A stretch of 64,000 bases of DNA from Punctularia strigosozonata HHB-11173 SS5 (lineage: Eukaryota; Basidiomycota; Agaricomycetes; Corticiales; Punctulariaceae): positions 26,470-90,469 of the forward strand of contig NW_006767439.1 of assembly GCF_000264995.1 (NCBI RefSeq), in the 5' to 3' direction. This document shows positions 58,981-64,000 of the stretch, piece by piece. The notes beneath the pieces were generated by a model, which was not told the origin of the DNA, did not search any database, and saw nothing but the letters and a program-made list of their open reading frames with translations. Within the stretch, counting starts at the first letter, position 1; the number at the start of each line of letters is the position of its first letter. A program made the position numbers and the translations under genes.

Positions 58981-61900
58981 ATGTCAAACACTGAGAACCG
59001 CTCTGAGCGCGGATTTACATCCTTCGACATACCTGAGCCGCGAGATCGCGAGGACGATGCGCCGCAATCACAGCAAACACATATTTCTGGCACGCCTCTG
59101 GATAGAACTGTGCCCCTGACCGATCCACCCTTGAGACCTCCGGGCTTGCCACCGCTTCAGAGACCCGATACGGCTCCACCATCGCCGGATTATTCGTATC
59201 TAAGGGTACCAAGACGTGAGATGGAACGTCTATTACATCCCGACAACTCACGCGATTCGAATCACGCATTTTCGATGATTTTGAGGAATATTATTGTCGA
59301 TATCTTCGAGAAGAATCAACGAATCGAATCAGTCGTAGATATAATGAGCAAGAAAATGGATTCACTGACCGAAGACGTAGCAAAGCTTTTGAGGAAGCCC
59401 GCCAGACCTACGACGATATATCATTCGAATGCCGAAGATTGTGAGAAAGAAATGAAAGACATACGGGAGAAACTCGAAGCACTTCGGATTCGGCAGGATC
59501 GACACATCCTCACGACGATCGAGGCGCGAGAGGATGCTAACAGAATTCTGGAAGCGATTCAAAGGTCACAACAGCCTATCAAGATAGAAGAAGGCGTACC
59601 TGTATATCACACAACGAATGTCGCACCTGAAATCCGACGCGATCCGTTGTTACACAGAGTACAAACACCGTCTTCCGACGAATCCACTATAGCAGAAGTC
59701 GAGGAGCCTGAAGGGAGAACATATCGCGGCGTCAATGAGACGCATTGTCATTGTGACTGCACACGCATACTCCCAGATATAGAAACTCACCTGGATCAAT
59801 TAACACAGTTGGTACACCATCAGAACGAAATGAGGAATCAAGATTCGGACCAAGCAACGTTGAGATGGGCCGATCAGGCTGAGATGAACGGTTTCGTCGG
59901 AGAAACTCTGAATAATCTCCAGCAGGAGATCCTCGAGATGCGTGGTGCGATCGACGATGTACAGCGAAATTGCGCTAGGATACAAGACCTCGACGAGATA
60001 CGGATCTCGAGGGAAGACACACAGCACGAGGATGAACCAGCAGCTACACAAGCTCCAATACCAATACAGACCGAAGAACCAAGAAGCGAGCACGATGGAC
60101 AGCTTCGAAGATCGCCGCATGTTGCCTTTTCGAATATGGAACGCCGACCAGCACAAAACATCGGAAGTATCAGTGGCTTGGCACAGCAGCCCGTGACGCA
60201 GCAAGGCACCAGCAACTCTAATTCCAATCCGATCGGACCGCAATTAAACTCCGCGACTCCCGCTTTCATGCCGTTCACGCCATACCTCACTAGTACTCCT
60301 CGCGGACAAGCTCTAGTCACTCCGGCAACAAACTTACCCACCTCTGCTTCATTTCTCACTGGTCTAGACGATGGTCGCGTCAAACTCAAGCCTGCGGACT
60401 TTCCTAAATTTGGAGGAAAGGACGAGGACATAGATCGTTGGTTAGAGCAAGTAAGTACCATTAAGGATCTTGCTCGAGCTGACGACGATGCTCTACTGCG
60501 AATAATAGCCCTTCTGCTGAAAGGAGACGCTAGTAAGTGGCTCACTACGCTATCTTATGCTGAACGAAGCCGCTTAATTACCTGGCAAGACTGGCAAGAT
60601 GCGCTTCGCGCAGAGTATCGCAAGGCCAACTTCGAAACTCACAAGGAGGAAGAACTTCGCCAGCGCATGTGGTATCGCAATGAGAGCTTTGCCGAATATT
60701 ATACAGATCGGAGGTCACTACAACGGTATGTCTTAGGTGAACGAGCGGATGATCAACGATTAATTAGTGACATGATGCTCGGCATCCCTCAATCGATGCA
60801 AACGCTCATCAAGACAGCGACAGGGCAAGTTCTCAACAAGAACTTGACTATTACTGAATGGAAACGTTTAGTGATCGATGCCGAACCCGGACTCATTGCA
60901 CAATACGGCCATTTACGTCCCTACAAGCCGCGGACGGATACCGAACGGAATGCAAATCAGTCTCGGGGACCGAGACCTTTCTACCGAGGGGGGTACCAGT
61001 CGAACACACCGTCGAATTCAAATTCTAACGATAGATCATTCACGCCATCATCTCAGAACACTCAGAATCGAAGCCAGGGACAAGATAGCAGGAACACGAC
61101 ACCTGTACAGAATTCGAGAGGCGTAAATACGCGGCAAGACCAAGGTCAGAATAGAGATTATCGTCCTCGCAATGATAATCGAAATTCTAATTCGTTCCGA
61201 CGAAACGACAGATACAGTGGTAACCAGCGACCTCAGTATAACTACAGGAATAATAATCAAGGTCGCAACAATCCCGCCCGAGCGAACGTCACTACAACCA
61301 ATGCGGAGGATAGTTCGACTCAAACAGCTTCGAATAATATCACAGTTGGTGTGTACAACCAGTACGACTCCGAGGAAAGCGAGCACTACGCTATCTCTAA
61401 CTTTGCAGACTGTGTAGAAGTTATACAAGCTGAACCGGTCACTCGAAAATCGTCACGCATCCAGCAGTCCTCAAACAATCCAAACTACAAGCTTACTCGT
61501 TCACGAAGACCTAACAAGGCTCGCATTGCATCAGACGTAGCCACAAAGGGCAGTGAGCGTCCAGAACACTCCGAAAATGGAATCCAGGCTGACCAGACGG
61601 CTTTGGAGAATTCACAGGACGCAAAAATGACTGTCGCTTCGGATCCAATGGACATTACTTACGAAGACAAGACACCAGCCTTCGTACTAATCTCTATCGA
61701 AGGACAGGATACATCCAGGGTATTCAAGGGATGCATCGACTCAGGTTCGTCAATTAGCATGATTGACCGCGAATTTCTGAAGATACATTCGCCTTTGACT
61801 CGATTACAGACATGCTCGACTATCAGAGTGAATGGCATAGGAGGCAATTCGTTCATCACCTCCTTTGTCACCCTCAACGTCGCGCTCACTGATCTAGCGG

Positions 61901-63981
61901 GCCACATAATCCAATATCCGGCCAAATTCTATGTTAACCCGGCGAGTACCACGAAAATCATCATAGGAAACGACTTCCTAACACATTACGGAGCCGTGAT
62001 CGATGTAGACGAAGGGCTTCTGAAATTGCGAAGGGACTCATCCAGCAAATCTTCGTTTAAACTAGAATGTAAGCCGTCTTTGCCTCCGGATGTTAAAGTA
62101 ACTGAAAGCTTTACCATTCGAGGATATCATGCCGCTCGAGTTCCAATTCGTATTGATGGATTGGTCAAGACGCCGCACTTCTACCTGGATCCCAAACCTA
62201 TTCGAGAGGGTGAGTACGCTGTCTCCGCTGCAAAATTAATCGGTAACACATCTGACACCAAGGTTGTCGAGGTATATAACCTTGAACCGTTTCCGATAAC
62301 CCTACACGAAGGAGAAACTATAGGGACAGCTCACTCGCTTGATACTCGCCTCCCTACGTCTGTATCATCGAATAACACTCCAATTCACGCTTTGGACCGT
62401 TCAGAAGACTTGTCTGAATTTCGAAAAGCGATTCAATCAATGGATATCAACCCTACGCTCGACGGATCTCAACGACGCAAATTACTAGAGATTCTAGAGA
62501 AAAGACGACATGCTTTTGCATACGGCGATAGGAAACTTGGTGCAGCAAATATCGATCCGATTCGCATCGATACAGGAGATGCACACCCTATCTCTACACC
62601 TCCCTATCACGCTTCGCCTAAGGGTAAACAGATTGTCGAAGATACCGTTGCCAAATTATTAGCAGACGATATCATCAAGCCCTCTGAGTCCCCATGGGCA
62701 TCTAACGTCGTTCTCATATCACAGAAAGATAAAATCAGATTTTGTATTGACTACAGAGCACTCAATGCCGTTACCAAGGCAGATCAGTACCCGCTACCTT
62801 GGATCGACGATTATCTGAGTCAATTCGAAGGCAAGCGTTACTTCACAACGTTTGACGCAAATTCAGGATTTCACCAGCTGCCTGTGGACGAAAGGGACCG
62901 CGAGAAACTCGCCTTCAGGACACACAACGGACTATACCATTACAAGAGGATGCCGTTTGGAATTCGGAATGGACCGTCAATCTTTCAGCGAGCCATGGAT
63001 AAAGCGCTAGGACCTACAAAGTGGAACTTCGCTGTAGTATATATTGATGATATCATCGTGTATTCTGCAGATTTTGATCGCCATCTCTCGCATCTCGATC
63101 AGATCTTGGATCGCATAATTAAATCTCGATTCACTTTGTCAATCCCAAAATCTCATGTGTGCTACCAAGAGATTCATGCGTTAGGACACAATGTGAGCCG
63201 CCTCGGGATAGGTATGAAACACGAGAACGTCAAGGCTATATTGGAATTTAGACAACCGGCTTCGGTGAAGGATGTACAAATATTTCTGGGCATGACAGGC
63301 TATTACCGACGCTTCGTGAAGGACTATGCAAAGATTGCAAGACCACTAACCGCTCTACTGGCCAAGGACAAAGTATTCGTGTGGTCAGCTCACTGTCAGG
63401 ATGCTTTTGAACGCCTTCGAGATGCTCTGGCAAGTGATCCGATTCTTGTCCATCCTAATTATGACAAACCGTTCATAGTATACACCGATGGATCGAAGAT
63501 AGGACTTGGAGGAGTACTGGCTCAGATCGGAGACGACGGGAAGGAGCACATGATCAGTGCTGTGTCCCGACAGTTGAATGCACAGGAAGAAGGGTATACG
63601 GCAACAGAACTCGAGTGCTTAGCCGTCTTGTGGGCTCTAAGAAAATTCCATCCCTACATCGATGGTATGACAGACGTCTCAGTGATCACAGATCACATTG
63701 CGCTTCAATGGATCTGGAATTACAAAGGCACTAATGCTCGATTGAAACGATGGAGTTTAGAGCTACAACCATACAAATACACCGTTACTATTAAGCATCG
63801 GCCAGGAAAGACACATGCCAACGTCGATGCTCTATCCAGAGCACCTCTGATCAATACAGCACCACCCGAAAACGATGCAGACTGCTTTAATACACTTGTT
63901 ACGACCATCCCTCCGCAATTCTTCAAACATACAGAACGATACTTACAAGACGAGTATTTGCGCCCATCTATGAGCAAATGA
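58981..63981 (+). CDS. Gag-Pol polyprotein of the Ty3/gypsy element (Gag, protease, RT, RNase H)
   Basis: It is one 1666-codon frame. Residues 1-470 are acidic and disordered with possible coiled coils (about 150-200 and 300-345). A retrotransposon Gag capsid-like segment follows (about 470-640, from DEDIDRWLEQ to MLGIPQSMQTLI). Residues 640-790 are Asn/Arg/Gln-rich; no CCHC zinc knuckle is visible, so RNA binding may rest on this basic stretch. Protease: DSGSS at 920-924. RT: RFCIDYRALNAV (about 1253), then YIDD (1354-1357). RNase H: YTDGSK with D1503. The frame stops at TGA 63979-63981, before the integrase, while another frame starting near 63964 stays open to the window end, so a one-base shift or a frameshift site is likely. 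A Gag-Pol fusion without a stop between the parts is common in fungal gypsy elements. Confidence 0.93.
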   Translation: MSNTENRSERGFTSFDIPEPRDREDDAPQSQQTHISGTPLDRTVPLTDPPLRPPGLPPLQRPDTAPPSPDYSYLRVPRREMERLLHPDNSRDSNHAFSMILRNIIVDIFEKNQRIESVVDIMSKKMDSLTEDVAKLLRKPARPTTIYHSNAEDCEKEMKDIREKLEALRIRQDRHILTTIEAREDANRILEAIQRSQQPIKIEEGVPVYHTTNVAPEIRRDPLLHRVQTPSSDESTIAEVEEPEGRTYRGVNETHCHCDCTRILPDIETHLDQLTQLVHHQNEMRNQDSDQATLRWADQAEMNGFVGETLNNLQQEILEMRGAIDDVQRNCARIQDLDEIRISREDTQHEDEPAATQAPIPIQTEEPRSEHDGQLRRSPHVAFSNMERRPAQNIGSISGLAQQPVTQQGTSNSNSNPIGPQLNSATPAFMPFTPYLTSTPRGQALVTPATNLPTSASFLTGLDDGRVKLKPADFPKFGGKDEDIDRWLEQVSTIKDLARADDDALLRIIALLLKGDASKWLTTLSYAERSRLITWQDWQDALRAEYRKANFETHKEEELRQRMWYRNESFAEYYTDRRSLQRYVLGERADDQRLISDMMLGIPQSMQTLIKTATGQVLNKNLTITEWKRLVIDAEPGLIAQYGHLRPYKPRTDTERNANQSRGPRPFYRGGYQSNTPSNSNSNDRSFTPSSQNTQNRSQGQDSRNTTPVQNSRGVNTRQDQGQNRDYRPRNDNRNSNSFRRNDRYSGNQRPQYNYRNNNQGRNNPARANVTTTNAEDSSTQTASNNITVGVYNQYDSEESEHYAISNFADCVEVIQAEPVTRKSSRIQQSSNNPNYKLTRSRRPNKARIASDVATKGSERPEHSENGIQADQTALENSQDAKMTVASDPMDITYEDKTPAFVLISIEGQDTSRVFKGCIDSGSSISMIDREFLKIHSPLTRLQTCSTIRVNGIGGNSFITSFVTLNVALTDLAGHIIQYPAKFYVNPASTTKIIIGNDFLTHYGAVIDVDEGLLKLRRDSSSKSSFKLECKPSLPPDVKVTESFTIRGYHAARVPIRIDGLVKTPHFYLDPKPIREGEYAVSAAKLIGNTSDTKVVEVYNLEPFPITLHEGETIGTAHSLDTRLPTSVSSNNTPIHALDRSEDLSEFRKAIQSMDINPTLDGSQRRKLLEILEKRRHAFAYGDRKLGAANIDPIRIDTGDAHPISTPPYHASPKGKQIVEDTVAKLLADDIIKPSESPWASNVVLISQKDKIRFCIDYRALNAVTKADQYPLPWIDDYLSQFEGKRYFTTFDANSGFHQLPVDERDREKLAFRTHNGLYHYKRMPFGIRNGPSIFQRAMDKALGPTKWNFAVVYIDDIIVYSADFDRHLSHLDQILDRIIKSRFTLSIPKSHVCYQEIHALGHNVSRLGIGMKHENVKAILEFRQPASVKDVQIFLGMTGYYRRFVKDYAKIARPLTALLAKDKVFVWSAHCQDAFERLRDALASDPILVHPNYDKPFIVYTDGSKIGLGGVLAQIGDDGKEHMISAVSRQLNAQEEGYTATELECLAVLWALRKFHPYIDGMTDVSVITDHIALQWIWNYKGTNARLKRWSLELQPYKYTVTIKHRPGKTHANVDALSRAPLINTAPPENDADCFNTLVTTIPPQFFKHTERYLQDEYLRPSMSK

Positions 63982-64000
63982 CAATACCGATACGAGGACC

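Larger units (their letters stand above)
58495..64000 (+). mobile_element. Ty3/gypsy LTR retrotransposon (runs off the window)
   Basis: The order is 5' LTR, candidate primer-binding site, leader, then a fused Gag-Pol frame with protease, reverse transcriptase and RNase H. RNase H following RT directly, with integrase expected after it, is the Ty3/gypsy order. The right end, 3' LTR and target duplication lie outside. The element is oriented opposite to the condensin gene that it interrupts. It is more AT-rich than the neighbouring genes. Confidence 0.95.

Overview
The window looks like nuclear DNA of a mushroom-forming basidiomycete (Agaricomycetes, perhaps Polyporales; this is inference). The basis is short introns of 37-109 bp with GT-AG ends, families that I know mainly from Agaricomycetes (DUF6533 membrane proteins, DUF6699 proteins, MYND-finger and F-box-like proteins), and a Ty3/gypsy retrotransposon. 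Most genes below were rebuilt exon by exon by eye, with splice phase checked at each junction. None was tested against a database.

Layout: 0.1-1.8 kb DUF6533 membrane protein (-); 4.9-5.2 kb perfect 123-bp tandem duplication; 6.0-6.8 kb first member of an unnamed family starting MTEYDYSP (+); 8.5-9.6 kb DUF6699 (+); 9.8-11.6 kb GH5 exo-glucanase-like enzyme (-); 12.0-14.1 kb MYND-finger protein (+); 15.6-16.6 kb second MTEYDYSP gene (-); 16.6-22 kb no firm gene, with a decayed or unresolved Ser/Pro/Arg-rich stretch; 22.0-23.4 kb F-box/LRR-like protein (-); 25.3-25.9 kb mitochondrial ribosomal protein S7 (+); 26.5-27.5 kb third MTEYDYSP gene (-); 28.5-30.1 kb DUF6533 copy with broken splice sites (+); 30.3-31.6 kb Gly/Ser-rich single-pass membrane protein (-); 33.3-34.6 kb BUB2-type TBC GAP (+); 38.3-39.6 kb DUF6699 (+); 43.6-44.7 kb paralogue of the Gly-rich membrane protein (+); 44.9-49.1 kb mitochondrial DNA polymerase gamma (+); 49.3-50.4 kb and 52.6-53.4 kb a divergent DUF6699 pair; 54.3-55.1 kb GNAT acetyltransferase (+); 55.7-58.5 kb the C-terminal about 740 residues of condensin subunit Ycg1/CAP-G (-); 58.5-64 kb a Ty3/gypsy element whose 5' LTR begins exactly where the condensin reading frame stops.

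Two layers are mixed. Single-copy housekeeping genes (polymerase gamma, S7, BUB2, condensin, GH5) have many introns. Between them lie lineage-specific families: four DUF6699, three MTEYDYSP, two DUF6533 and two Gly-rich membrane genes. Most of these have a clear TATA box, which suggests regulated rather than constitutive expression. The divergent DUF6533/MTEYDYSP pair occurs twice in opposite orientation, as an inverted segmental duplication would leave it; one DUF6533 copy is intact and the other is decaying. The most striking event is the retrotransposon in condensin: everything retained on the near side is intact, and the LTR edge itself supplies a good 3' splice site.
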